Positions 1-6,587 of a DNA stretch of 12,425 nucleotides are shown here, piece by piece; positions within the stretch are counted from its first letter, which is position 1, and every line of letters begins with the position of its first letter. This DNA is from Pseudomonadota bacterium (GTDB lineage Bacteria > Pseudomonadota > Alphaproteobacteria > Reyranellales > Reyranellaceae). The notes below the pieces were generated by a model. That model worked only from the letters and a program-made list of their open reading frames with translations. It did no database searches and had not been told where the DNA came from. Position numbers and translations under genes: made by a program. The stretch spans positions 1 through 12,425 of the forward strand of contig JAEZHS010000759.1 of the NCBI GenBank assembly GCA_023436825.1, in the 5' to 3' direction.

Positions 1-257
1 CCGGTGCCGTCCGACACGACGACGAACTCGTCGCGTTGCGCCCGCCGACCGGTCTCGACCATCGTCCTGAGGCCGCTCATCTGGGCCCCGTCGGGGCCGC
101 CGGCGCTCGGGGCGAAGTTGACGGCGAGCATGGTGTCGCCGCGTATCGGGTCGTAGCGCGTGTCGACCGTGGCCTGCTGGGCCACCGGGTTCTGCGCGCA
201 GGCGCCGAGGCAAGCCGCGGCGAGAAGCGTGACGGCGGATCGCATGGCTGCTCCCAT
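1..257 (-). CDS. cpaD: CpaD-like pilus assembly lipoprotein (partial, 3' end outside window)
   Basis: About 85 codons of the N-terminus are visible. The protein begins with a short hydrophobic signal ending in the lipobox L-G-A-C (Cys20 counting from ATG 257), followed by AQNPVAQQ, so it should be a lipid-anchored envelope protein. It lies directly after the cpaC secretin gene with 8 bases between stop and start, the place where cpaD normally sits in Tad loci; CpaD is an outer-membrane lipoprotein thought to help the secretin. The later segment (LRTMVETGRRAQRDEFVVVSDG) fits the general CpaD pattern but is too short to prove the family. Two starts are possible: ATG 257 (AGGA six bases upstream) and ATG 245 (GGAG five bases upstream). 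The shorter form gives M-R-S plus a very short signal. Family assignment rests mainly on position and lipobox. Confidence 0.65.
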   Translation of the reverse strand, partial: MGAAMRSAVTLLAAACLGACAQNPVAQQATVDTRYDPIRGDTMLAVNFAPSAGGPDGAQMSGLRTMVETGRRAQRDEFVVVSDGT

Positions 258-265
258 GGCTGTTC

Positions 266-2200
266 CTAGTCCAGTTTGAAGCCGGCGGTCGGCCCGACCG
301 GCCCGGTCTCGCGGCCGACGGCGAGGCGGCGCGGCGGCGTCGGATGGTTGTAGCGCTGCATCAGCAGGCGATCGACGTCGGTCGGCGGCACGCGGGCGGT
401 GAGCGGCGTCTGCAGCTTGTTGCTGGTCGGCTCGACGAAGTACGGCGTGATGATGATCACGAGCTCGGTCTCCGAGCGCTGGTAGGCGTCCGACTTGAAC
501 AGCGTGCCGAGCACCGGGACGTCGCCCAGCCAGGGAAACTTGTTGATGTCCTGGCTCGAGGTCGACTGCAGCAGCCCGGCGATGGCGAAGCTCTGGCCGC
601 TGCCGAGCTCGATGGTCGTCGCCGCCTTGCGGGTGCGGATGCCGGGAATGCTCACCGTCCCGGTGCCGAGCGGCACGGTGATCGTGCCGACGGCGGAGAG
701 TTCGCTGACCTCGGGCGCGACCCGGAGGTTTATGCGTTCGCCGATGATGGTCGGCGTGAAGGCGAGGCTGACGCCGACCGCCTTGTACTGAATGGTGACG
801 GTGCCGGCGTTGGCGCCGCTCTGCGGCACGATCAACGGCACCTCGCCGCCGGCCAGGAAGCTCGCCGTCTCGCCGGACATCGCGATCAGGTTGGGCTCGG
901 CCAGGATGGTCGCCTGGTTCTGCGTCGCCAGGAAGTCGACGACCGTGTTCAGGCTGCCGTCGCGGGTCGCGAACTGCAGGGCGCCGGTCGAGACGGCGCC
1001 GCCGATCTGCGAGGTGGTGCGGACGGCGAAGCCCGCCAGGAAGTTGCCGGTGCCGAACAGGGCGATGTTGTTGATGTTCTGCCAGTTGATGCCGACGCGC
1101 TTCAGGGCGTCGCGCTTGACCTCGGCGACCTTGACGCGCAGCTGCACCTGGGTCGGCGCATCGACGCGGATGTTGCTGATCACCTTGTTGGGATTGCCGT
1201 TGACCTGCTGCACCGCCAGCCGGCGTGCGTCCTCGGCGACGACTCCCGAGCGCACCGTGCCGGTCAGCACGATCGTCTCGCCCTGGTTGTCGAACATGAC
1301 GCCGTTGTTGGGATGGATCTGGTCGAGCGCGCCCTTGATGCGGCTGAGCGGCGAGGTCACCCGCACGATTGTGTTGAGCAGCACGCGATCCTGCGCGTCG
1401 ACGGCATAGAGCACGGTGTCGCCCGCCTTCTTGGCGAACACGTAGACCATGTTGGGCGAGCGCACCTGCACGTCGGCGATGTCGGGCGCCGCCACGAACA
1501 CCGTGGAGGCCGGGCCGGGCAGCTTCAGGGCCGTGCCCTTGTTCACCTCGAGCGTCAGCGTCGGCGACTCGGTCGGAACGATCTGGCTCTGGGCGAACGG
1601 CCGGCCGGGCGCACCGGTCACCGCCGGCGGAGCAACCGTGCCGGCTGCCGGCGGCTGGATCGGCACCGGTGCGGGCGTCGGCTGAGGCGAAGGCGTCGGC
1701 GCCTGGGCGAATTGGGGCGGCGGCGCTGACGGCGGCTGCGGCGGCGTGACGACATCCCCCTGGCCGAGATCGACGGTGGGAGTCAGCGCCGCCTTGGCGA
1801 TCGGCGTGCGCGGCGGCGGGACGGGAGCGGCGGTCGTCGACAGCGTATCGGCCGGCGCGATGGTAGCAGGCTTCGCGTCGACCGGCGCCGGCAGCACAGG
1901 CATCGCCGCGGGAACTGCCGCGGCCGGCGCTGTCATCGAGCGAACGACGGCCTCGGCGCGTTCCGCCTCGCGGCGATTGAGATCGTCCGAGACATTGTCG
2001 GTCGCGGTCTTGCGCGACGCCTTCTTGGCCGGCGGCGGCGACTTGGGCTTGGTCGTCTGGACCCGGTCGGGGTCACGCACCTGTACCTGCGCCAACAGCA
2101 GCGACGGCTGGAAGGCGAACAGAAGCGACGCCGCCAGCGCCACCGACGAACCGGTACGGCGCCAGACTGACGGCAGTGTCTCAGCGAATGAGAGAGTCAT
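266..2200 (-). CDS. cpaC: CpaC/RcpA-type secretin, outer-membrane channel of the Tad pilus
   Basis: The 644-residue protein forms the outer-membrane pore through which the Flp pilus leaves the cell. Residues 1-38 look like a long signal sequence (hydrophobic core ALAASLLFAF, end LLLAQ). Residues about 50-207 are an unusually long low-complexity region rich in Pro and Ala. Residues 215-283 match the N-terminal domain of pilus/T2SS secretins (EVNKGTALKLPGPASTVFVAAPDIADVQV). Residues 284-347 look like a BON-type segment (IVLTGTVRSG). The secretin core spans about 350-590, with LAEPNLIAMSGETASFLAGG and the end motif VPVLGTLFKSDAYQRSETEL followed by VIIITPYFVEP. Many relatives are near 450-550 aa; the extra length is the Pro/Ala linker. 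Its ATG overlaps the cpaB stop by one base (TAATG), which implies translational coupling; no good ribosome binding site of its own is visible. Confidence 0.96.
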   Translation of the reverse strand: MTLSFAETLPSVWRRTGSSVALAASLLFAFQPSLLLAQVQVRDPDRVQTTKPKSPPPAKKASRKTATDNVSDDLNRREAERAEAVVRSMTAPAAAVPAAMPVLPAPVDAKPATIAPADTLSTTAAPVPPPRTPIAKAALTPTVDLGQGDVVTPPQPPSAPPPQFAQAPTPSPQPTPAPVPIQPPAAGTVAPPAVTGAPGRPFAQSQIVPTESPTLTLEVNKGTALKLPGPASTVFVAAPDIADVQVRSPNMVYVFAKKAGDTVLYAVDAQDRVLLNTIVRVTSPLSRIKGALDQIHPNNGVMFDNQGETIVLTGTVRSGVVAEDARRLAVQQVNGNPNKVISNIRVDAPTQVQLRVKVAEVKRDALKRVGINWQNINNIALFGTGNFLAGFAVRTTSQIGGAVSTGALQFATRDGSLNTVVDFLATQNQATILAEPNLIAMSGETASFLAGGEVPLIVPQSGANAGTVTIQYKAVGVSLAFTPTIIGERINLRVAPEVSELSAVGTITVPLGTGTVSIPGIRTRKAATTIELGSGQSFAIAGLLQSTSSQDINKFPWLGDVPVLGTLFKSDAYQRSETELVIIITPYFVEPTSNKLQTPLTARVPPTDVDRLLMQRYNHPTPPRRLAVGRETGPVGPTAGFKLD

Positions 2201-3171
2201 TACTGCACACTCGGATTGGTGCGGGTGAACGTGGTGCCCTTGTTGGGCTTCTCGGCTTCTGCCGGCGGCGGCCCATCGGGCAAGGTGCTGCCGTCCAGCT
2301 CGAGCTTGGTCCGACCGGAGCCGCGCAGGACGAAAATCGTGGGCTTGGCGGCCTCCGGCGGCTTGGGCGGCGCCGGTTCCTTGATCAGCCGGCTGACCTG
2401 CGTGTCATGGGTATAGCTCTGGCCGAGCTCGGCCGTGGCGTCCTCGCCGCTGCCCTCGCCGTCACGTTCGTCCTCGTCCTGCAGGCTGCGCAGAACCAGC
2501 GACAGATCGCCCATCTTCACCGCCAGGGTCACGATTTCGGTCTGCTTGGCGGTGAGCTCGAGCGTGGCGGTCTTGGCGACATCGGGCTTGTCGCCTGGAG
2601 CGAAGTCGAGCTTCTGGTCCATGGCGATGACACGGGCGTTGCGCAGGATCGTCTCGGTGGCGGAGTGCTGGCCTTCGGGGCTGTTCAGCTTGTGGGTCAA
2701 CAGCACGTCGACGCGATCGCCGGCGTAGATGAAGCCCGACACCGCGGTGGTCGCCGATGCGGGCACGCTGACCGCGCGCAAACCGGGCCGCAGGACGGCG
2801 GCCAGGAAGCCGCGCGAGCCCGGCATTACGATGTCGGTCTCGATGAGCGGCTGGCCGACATGGAACGACGTGCGGGCGACGGCGCCGACGAAGTCCGAGA
2901 TCTGTCGTTTGCCCTCGGTGATGTAGGTCTGCGGCAACGCTCCCTGCGGCCATGCCTGCCAGCGCAGATCCTCGGGCTTGATGAGCTGGCCGGTGCGCAA
3001 GGCGTTGCGCACCACCAGGACCTGCACCGAGGGGGCGGCCACCGGCTTCGGCGCCACGATCTGGGCGGCCATCGCCGCTCGCTCGGCCTGCAGCCAGGCG
3101 CGCGCGAGGAAGGCCGTGGTGCCCGCGACGATCACGGCGAGCAGCAGGAAGACGATGCGCTTGCTGTTCAT
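2200..3171 (-). CDS. cpaB: CpaB/RcpC Tad pilus assembly protein (SAF domain)
   Basis: CpaB is a periplasmic, inner-membrane-anchored component that works with the CpaC secretin in Flp pilus export. The 323-residue product starts with a membrane anchor (residues 5-22, IVFLLLAVIVAGTTAFLA). A SAF domain follows at about 48-112 (VQVLVVRNALRTGQLIKPED...FVGAVARTSFHVGQPL), then the RcpC/CpaB domain at about 118-230 (LRPGLRAVSVPASATTAVSGF, AGDRVDVLLTH). A C-terminal tail from 231 is acidic, then Pro-rich (DEDERDGEGSGED, EPAPPKPPEAAKP). I place the start at ATG 3171, preceded by GGGGAG four bases upstream and followed at once by the anchor. An in-frame ATG at 3276 would lie inside cpaA and add an unlikely Arg-rich leader. 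It follows cpaA by 19 bases and overlaps cpaC by one base. Confidence 0.95.
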   Translation of the reverse strand: MNSKRIVFLLLAVIVAGTTAFLARAWLQAERAAMAAQIVAPKPVAAPSVQVLVVRNALRTGQLIKPEDLRWQAWPQGALPQTYITEGKRQISDFVGAVARTSFHVGQPLIETDIVMPGSRGFLAAVLRPGLRAVSVPASATTAVSGFIYAGDRVDVLLTHKLNSPEGQHSATETILRNARVIAMDQKLDFAPGDKPDVAKTATLELTAKQTEIVTLAVKMGDLSLVLRSLQDEDERDGEGSGEDATAELGQSYTHDTQVSRLIKEPAPPKPPEAAKPTIFVLRGSGRTKLELDGSTLPDGPPPAEAEKPNKGTTFTRTNPSVQ

Positions 3172-3190
3172 GACGCTCCCCCTCTTTGCG

Positions 3191-3697
3191 TCACGCCAAG
3201 GCGAGGGCTGCGGCGACCCACAGGCCGCCCGCGGCGATCGCCGGGCCGTATGGAAGGCTGCGGCGCAGTCGCGCACGCACCGTGCAGCCGTCCGCCGAGG
3301 CGACCGGACCGATCGGCGCGCCGGCGAGAATTGCCAGGCCGAGGACTCCGCCGACCACGGCAGTGACCGTGATGAAGTCGAGGATCAGGGCCGGGCCGGC
3401 AAAGAGCGCGACAGCAGCCGCGAGCTTGACGTCGCCGCCGCCCATGGCGCCCGCTGCGAAGGCAAGCGTGCCCACGCCGAACATCCCCGCGGCGCAGGCC
3501 AGCGCCAGTGCCAGGTTGAGCAGGGCGAAGGCGCTGGAGACGAGGCCGGCCGTAGCCCAGATGACGAAGAGCGCGATGATCCCGAGCGAGATCCCGTCGG
3601 CGATGTGCATCGTGCGCCAGTCCTGCCAGGCCGCCAGCAGCAACAGCAGCGCGAAGGCGATCAGGCAGCCGGTCTGGACAAAGGCAAACAGCGACAT
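3191..3697 (-). CDS. cpaA: CpaA/TadV-type prepilin peptidase
   Basis: This is an integral membrane aspartic peptidase of the type IV prepilin peptidase family, 168 residues, lacking the N-terminal methylase part as is usual for CpaA/TadV. It should cut the leader from the Flp prepilin encoded just upstream. The two family aspartates are visible: Asp26 in AAWQDWRTMHI after the first membrane segment, and Asp89 in the GxGD-type motif GGGDVK. Several hydrophobic segments alternate with short loops (about 8-23, 38-56, 58-82, 92-130, 150-168). It is the first gene after the promoter at 3828-3856 and heads cpaA-cpaB-cpaC-cpaD. The start at 3697 has only a modest Shine-Dalgarno match (GGG nine bases upstream), but the protein begins at the normal place for the family. 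Confidence 0.93.
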   Translation of the reverse strand: MSLFAFVQTGCLIAFALLLLLAAWQDWRTMHIADGISLGIIALFVIWATAGLVSSAFALLNLALALACAAGMFGVGTLAFAAGAMGGGDVKLAAAVALFAGPALILDFITVTAVVGGVLGLAILAGAPIGPVASADGCTVRARLRRSLPYGPAIAAGGLWVAAALALA

Positions 3698-3728
3698 CCG
3701 ATACCCATCGTGCCGCCGCCCTTAGACT

Positions 3729-3756
3729 CGTCTGGAATCGGCCGCACAGACGGCCG
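3729..3756 (-). promoter_or_regulatory. Possible folded 5' leader of the cpaA transcript
   Basis: Two copies of the palindrome CGGCCG (3739-3744 and 3751-3756) are separated by six bases, so they can pair with each other as a hairpin. An alternative overlapping inverted repeat, CGTCTG (3729-3734) with CAGACG (3747-3752), would compete with it. Both fall in the roughly 120-base leader predicted between the cpa promoter and the cpaA start. Mutually exclusive stems are compatible with leader control, but this is inference from pairing only and short GC palindromes occur by chance. Confidence 0.25.
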
Positions 3757-3827
3757 CGGAAATAAGCTTGAACAACAAAATTCCAAACGAATGAACAAAC
3801 AAAGGACAGCAGATAAAATCGTTACGA

Positions 3828-3856
3828 ATGATATTTTCAGTGTTACATCAAGTCAA
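3828..3856 (-). promoter_or_regulatory. Sigma70-like promoter of the cpaA-cpaB-cpaC-cpaD operon
   Basis: On the minus strand the -35 box TTGACT (3851-3856) and the -10 box TATCAT (3828-3833) each match consensus at five of six bases and are separated by exactly 17 bases. They lie in the AT-rich gap between the flp terminator and cpaA and point toward cpaA. The predicted transcript would start near 3820 and carry a leader of about 120 bases. Confidence 0.7.
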
Positions 3857-3916
3857 GGCGGTAATGCGTTATTTCTAAAGGAAAAAATCCAAAACGGATA
3901 CTTCTAATAGCGGCCC

Positions 3917-3948
3917 AAAACAAAAGGCGGCCCATTGGCTGGGCCGCC
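3917..3948 (-). terminator. Rho-independent terminator of the flp pilin gene
   Basis: On the minus strand GGCGGCCCA (3948-3940) and TGGGCCGCC (3934-3926) form a perfect 9-bp GC-rich stem with a 5-base loop, followed at once by TTTTGTTTT (3925-3917). It begins 27 bases after the flp stop codon. It separates an abundant pilin transcript from the downstream cpa operon, which has its own promoter immediately after. Confidence 0.92.
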
Positions 3949-3975
3949 CGGCAGTTCTATCGCCCCGGCAATCAT

Positions 3976-4140
3976 CTAGTTGATTGCCGGTCCGACGGCT
4001 CCCAACACGCTGGAGACCTTGGTGCCGACCGAACGCATTGATGCAATCGCGGCCACGGCAATCAACGAAGCGATAAGCGTGTACTCGACAACCGTGGCGC
4101 CCTGGTTGTTCTTCATTAGACGTCGAAAGAAGGACAGCAT
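3976..4140 (-). CDS. flp: Flp/Fap type IVb pilin precursor
   Basis: The 54-residue precursor is the major subunit of the Tad (Flp) pilus. It has a short basic leader (MLSFFRRLMKNNQG) and then the type IVb signature ATVVEYTLIA. Processing is expected after Gly14, which places Glu at +5 and Tyr at +6 as in Flp pilins. The hydrophobic helix TLIASLIAVAAIASM follows, and the C-terminal part is short, as usual. I chose ATG 4140 because an AGAGAG ribosome binding site lies just upstream and the leader has the family length. An in-frame upstream extension to 4653 would overlap the neighbouring transferase gene in another frame and is not real; ATG 4116 (MKNNQG) is a less likely alternative. The gene stands alone, with its own promoter candidate and terminator, and precedes cpaA, whose product should mature it. 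Confidence 0.95.
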   Translation of the reverse strand: MLSFFRRLMKNNQGATVVEYTLIASLIAVAAIASMRSVGTKVSSVLGAVGPAIN

Positions 4141-4201
4141 TGGTCTCTCTGCTGATTCTACAAAGGGGGCCCGGCCCTCTGGTGGAGCCGTTACGGGAAG
4201 A

Positions 4202-4230
4202 AACGTACTTAACACTGAATCCAACGTCAA
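4202..4230 (-). promoter_or_regulatory. Candidate promoter of the flp pilin gene
   Basis: On the minus strand TTGACG (4225-4230) and TACGTT (4202-4207) are separated by 17 bases and point to flp, in the AT-rich gap after the CDP-alcohol transferase gene. The -35 is good (five of six) while the -10 is weak (three of six). The predicted leader is about 55 bases. The pilin needs some promoter here, or readthrough from the upstream lipid operon. Confidence 0.4.
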
Positions 4231-4249
4231 TAAAAAGATTAAAGACGAT

Positions 4250-4864
4250 CTATAAACTATTGATAAAATTATCTTTTGCGTCAAATACGCGTGCGACGGC
4301 CGTCCACAAGCAAAGGCCTGCGAAGATGCCCGCAAGCCAGGGAAATGCCGACGGAAACAGGCAGAACGAGACGAAGGCGATGACGGTCTCGGTCCCCTCG
4401 ACGATGCCGGCGGCGTGAAAGAACGATTTGCGTCCGCGCGACCCGTCGTCGGGTTCGCCGCGCTGGACGGCGAGGACGGCCCGGCCGAGAAACGACGATG
4501 CGGTGCAGACGAAGGACGCCAGCAACAGCACTGCCCACAGCGCGTTATCGGGGCGGGCCAGCGCAAAGCCGACAGGCACGGCAGCGTAAAACGCCATGTC
4601 GCACATGATGTCGAGATAGCCGCCGAAGGGCGTGGCACCCTTGTGACGGGCAATCGCGCCGTCGAGGCCGTCGATCAGCCGGTTCAGCAGGATGACGAGA
4701 AGCGCCGCGTCATAGCGTTCCCAGGCAAGCAGCGGAACAGTGGTGAGCCCGACGGCGAGGCCCGCGAGGCTGAAGGCATTGGCCGACATGTCGCGTCGGG
4801 CGAGCCACGCGCCGGCCTGGTTGAGCGATGGATCGATCCATCGCCGCAGGAGCGGATCAAGCAT
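4250..4864 (-). CDS. CDP-alcohol phosphatidyltransferase family protein, substrate unknown
   Basis: This 204-residue integral membrane enzyme carries the full CDP-alcohol phosphatidyltransferase signature: D65-GL-D68-G69-AI-A72-R73, then G81, D85 and D89. These residues bind divalent metal and the CDP moiety, so the catalytic centre looks intact. The family transfers a phosphatidyl or related group from a CDP-linked donor to an alcohol. Hydrophobic segments at about 33-48, 53-64, 90-104, 108-124 and 155-190 fit a six-helix membrane fold. It follows pssA by 14 bases on the same strand, so it is probably co-transcribed with phosphatidylserine and phosphatidylethanolamine synthesis. The acceptor cannot be read from the motif: glycerol phosphate, inositol phosphate, choline or another alcohol are all possible. 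The start at 4864 has only a weak AGG upstream. The last codons (DNFINSL) are AT-rich, merging into the AT-rich gap before flp. Confidence 0.9.
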   Translation of the reverse strand: MLDPLLRRWIDPSLNQAGAWLARRDMSANAFSLAGLAVGLTTVPLLAWERYDAALLVILLNRLIDGLDGAIARHKGATPFGGYLDIMCDMAFYAAVPVGFALARPDNALWAVLLLASFVCTASSFLGRAVLAVQRGEPDDGSRGRKSFFHAAGIVEGTETVIAFVSFCLFPSAFPWLAGIFAGLCLWTAVARVFDAKDNFINSL

Positions 4865-4878
4865 CTATGCCTGGGCGG

Positions 4879-5709
4879 TCACTCGTGCGGTGGCGAACCC
4901 GAATCGACCGTGCGCAGGTTCACGACTTCCGCACCCGTGCCCGTACGATCCTGTCGGGCCTGCCGTTGATAAGTCATCCAGCTGTAGGGAATGAGCGACA
5001 CATAGGCCAGGCCGAACAGTGACAGGCCGATCCATGGCGAGCTTGCGATCACTCCCATCGCCAGGGCCGCGCCGAGCAACGCCGGCAATACGAGATGGCG
5101 CGGCACCCTGCCCTTCTTGAACGAGAAGGTCGGCAACCGGCTCACCATCAGGCCTCCGACCAGCACCAGCACCGTGCCGACGACCAGCGCATGCCGGGGC
5201 CATGCCGCCTCGATCTCGAAGCTCACCATCAGCGGGATCAGCGCCAGCAGCGCGCCCGCCGGCGCCGGCACGCCGGTGAAGTACGAACCGGTCCAGGCGG
5301 GCGGCGGCGTGTCGGCGACCAGCGCCGTGTTGAAGCGCGCAAGGCGCAGCGCCGAGCACATCGGGAACATCAGGGTGACGATCCAGCCCAGCGAACCGGC
5401 ATCTGACAGCGAGGACATATAAAGCACCAGCGCCGGCGCGACGCCGAAGCAGAGGAAGTCCGACAGCGAATCGAGCTCGGCACCGAACCGGCTGGTCACG
5501 CCCAGCCGCCGGGCGACGCGACCGTCGAGCGCGTCGAGCACTGCGGCGACGAAGATCGCGATCACTGCGAGCTTCATCTGTCCCTGCAGGCCGAAGCGGA
5601 TCGCCGTCAGGCCCGAACACAACGCCGCAAGTGTCAAGACGTTGGGGATCAACCGGTTGATCGAGAAGCCCCGCAACCGGCCGCGGTGGGCGCGAAAGTC
5701 GCTGTCCAT
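4879..5709 (-). CDS. pssA: CDP-diacylglycerol-serine O-phosphatidyltransferase (phosphatidylserine synthase, PssA type II)
   Basis: PssA condenses CDP-diacylglycerol with L-serine to give phosphatidylserine and CMP at the inner membrane. The 276-residue product contains D59-AL-D62-G63-RV-A66-R67, G76, D80 and D84, within DALDGRVARRLGVTSRFG and AELDSLSDFLCFGVAPAL, which is characteristic of PssA rather than PgsA; the RLARFNT motif near 122 also fits. The start ATG 5709 follows AAGGA at a spacing of six bases. An in-frame upstream ATG at 5808 would add residues coded by the palindromic repeat (PLTQPLPLTGERS), so it should be avoided. The gene lies downstream of psd, which uses its product, and upstream of a second CDP-alcohol transferase. 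The C-terminus (about 250-276) is hydrophilic. Confidence 0.96.
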   Translation of the reverse strand: MDSDFRAHRGRLRGFSINRLIPNVLTLAALCSGLTAIRFGLQGQMKLAVIAIFVAAVLDALDGRVARRLGVTSRFGAELDSLSDFLCFGVAPALVLYMSSLSDAGSLGWIVTLMFPMCSALRLARFNTALVADTPPPAWTGSYFTGVPAPAGALLALIPLMVSFEIEAAWPRHALVVGTVLVLVGGLMVSRLPTFSFKKGRVPRHLVLPALLGAALAMGVIASSPWIGLSLFGLAYVSLIPYSWMTYQRQARQDRTGTGAEVVNLRTVDSGSPPHE

Positions 5710-5745
5710 GGCAAATCCTTCTGCAGCACTCGTGTTCCTCATACT

Positions 5746-5835
5746 CCTCTCCCCCGTTAGGGGGAGAGGCTGGGTGAGGGGGTTACAGAGAGCTTCGCAG
5801 CCCCTCACCTAACCTCTCCCCCAGCGAGGGAGAGG
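5746..5835. repeat. Inverted pair of palindromic intergenic repeats (REP/BIME-like)
   Basis: Arm 1 (5746-5781) is a 10-bp perfect hairpin, CCTCTCCCCC / GGGGGAGAGG with loop GTTA, followed by CTGGGTGAGGGG. Arm 2 (5801-5835) is nearly the reverse complement of arm 1: CCCCTCACCTAA, then a hairpin CCTCTCCC / GGGAGAGG with a 7-base loop. About 19 bases separate the arms. So each arm folds alone and the two arms can also fold together. The layout is that of a REP doublet between two genes of one operon. Repeats of this base composition are common between genes in alphaproteobacteria; copy number in this genome cannot be seen here. Confidence 0.85.
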
Positions 5836-5870
5836 AATATGAAGGAGTGGGTTAGAGCAGCCTCATTATA

Positions 5871-6563
5871 CTAAAACTCGACCACCCGCCGAGGTTCCGT
5901 CTTCACCGGATCGAGTTCGGCGATCACCGTCTCGCCGCCGATCATGCGCTGGCCGGTCGCCACCAGCAGTCGCGCTCCGGCCGGCAGGTAGAGGTCGGTG
6001 CGACTGCCGAATCGGATATGGCCGAAGCGTTCGCCGGCCTGCACCGTCTGGCCGGGCTTGATGTAGCAGACGATGCGCCGCGCGACCCAGCCGGCGATCT
6101 GCACGCAGCCGATGGTGCGGCCGTCGGCGCGCTTGAGCGCGATCGCCATGCGCTCGTTGTCCTCGCTCGCCTTGTCGGCCGCAGCGTTGAGATACTTGCC
6201 CGGCCGGTAGGAAACGACGTCGACGGTTCCAGCGCACGGCGTGCGATTGATGTGGACGTCGAACACGCTGAGGAAGATCGACACTCGCGTCAGCGGTTGG
6301 TCACCCAGGCCGAGCTCGGCCGGCGGCACGGCGTCGACCACCATCTGCACCAGCCCGTCGGCCGGCGCCACCAGCAGGTCGTCGTCCTGCGGCACGCCGC
6401 GCGACGGATCGCGGAAGAAGTAGATCGACCACAGCGTCAGCACGAACAACGGCCAGAACAGCCAGGCCGCGCCGGTCAGCGCCGCGAGAAAGGTGACCGC
6501 CGCGAAGATCGCGATGAAGCGCCAGCCGTCGTCGAGGATCGGCACGAAGAAGTTCGCCAGCAT
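5871..6563 (-). CDS. psd: Phosphatidylserine decarboxylase proenzyme, short form
   Basis: Psd removes CO2 from phosphatidylserine to form phosphatidylethanolamine at the inner membrane. The 230-residue protein is the compact form of the family. Residues 13-50 hold one or two membrane segments, ending at SIYFFRDPSR, and APADG (66-70) and FDVHINRTP (101-109) are family motifs, with His104 the likely catalytic base. The self-cleavage motif is the GS in RFGSRTDLYLP: cleavage between Gly186 and Ser187 would make the pyruvoyl group on a 44-residue alpha chain. The gene follows the LysM gene by 24 bases and precedes pssA by 161 bases that contain the REP doublet, so the order is decarboxylase before synthase. 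The ribosome binding site is weak (GAGA about nine bases upstream). Complete; no missing motif noticed. Confidence 0.96.
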   Translation of the reverse strand: MLANFFVPILDDGWRFIAIFAAVTFLAALTGAAWLFWPLFVLTLWSIYFFRDPSRGVPQDDDLLVAPADGLVQMVVDAVPPAELGLGDQPLTRVSIFLSVFDVHINRTPCAGTVDVVSYRPGKYLNAAADKASEDNERMAIALKRADGRTIGCVQIAGWVARRIVCYIKPGQTVQAGERFGHIRFGSRTDLYLPAGARLLVATGQRMIGGETVIAELDPVKTEPRRVVEF

Positions 6564-6587
6564 GAAAGGTTCTCTTTTGCCGAGGTC

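Noticed and set aside
344..1729. Long plus-strand open frame opposite the secretin gene
   Set aside because: It is the antisense of cpaC with Arg/Gly/Ala-rich composition and no domain; long antisense frames are normal in high-GC DNA.
2176..3366. Plus-strand open frame of almost 400 codons opposite cpaB
   Set aside because: Low-complexity Arg/Gly/His-rich translation, opposite three well-supported genes; a shadow.
3976..4653. Extended 225-residue version of the flp pilin
   Set aside because: The extra N-terminus overlaps the CDP-alcohol transferase gene in another frame and hides the prepilin leader; the 54-residue form has a ribosome binding site and the right processing site.
5746..5835. 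CRISPR-like or terminator reading of the repeat between psd and pssA
   Set aside because: There are only two units, in inverted orientation, with no spacer series and no T tract; a REP doublet explains it better.
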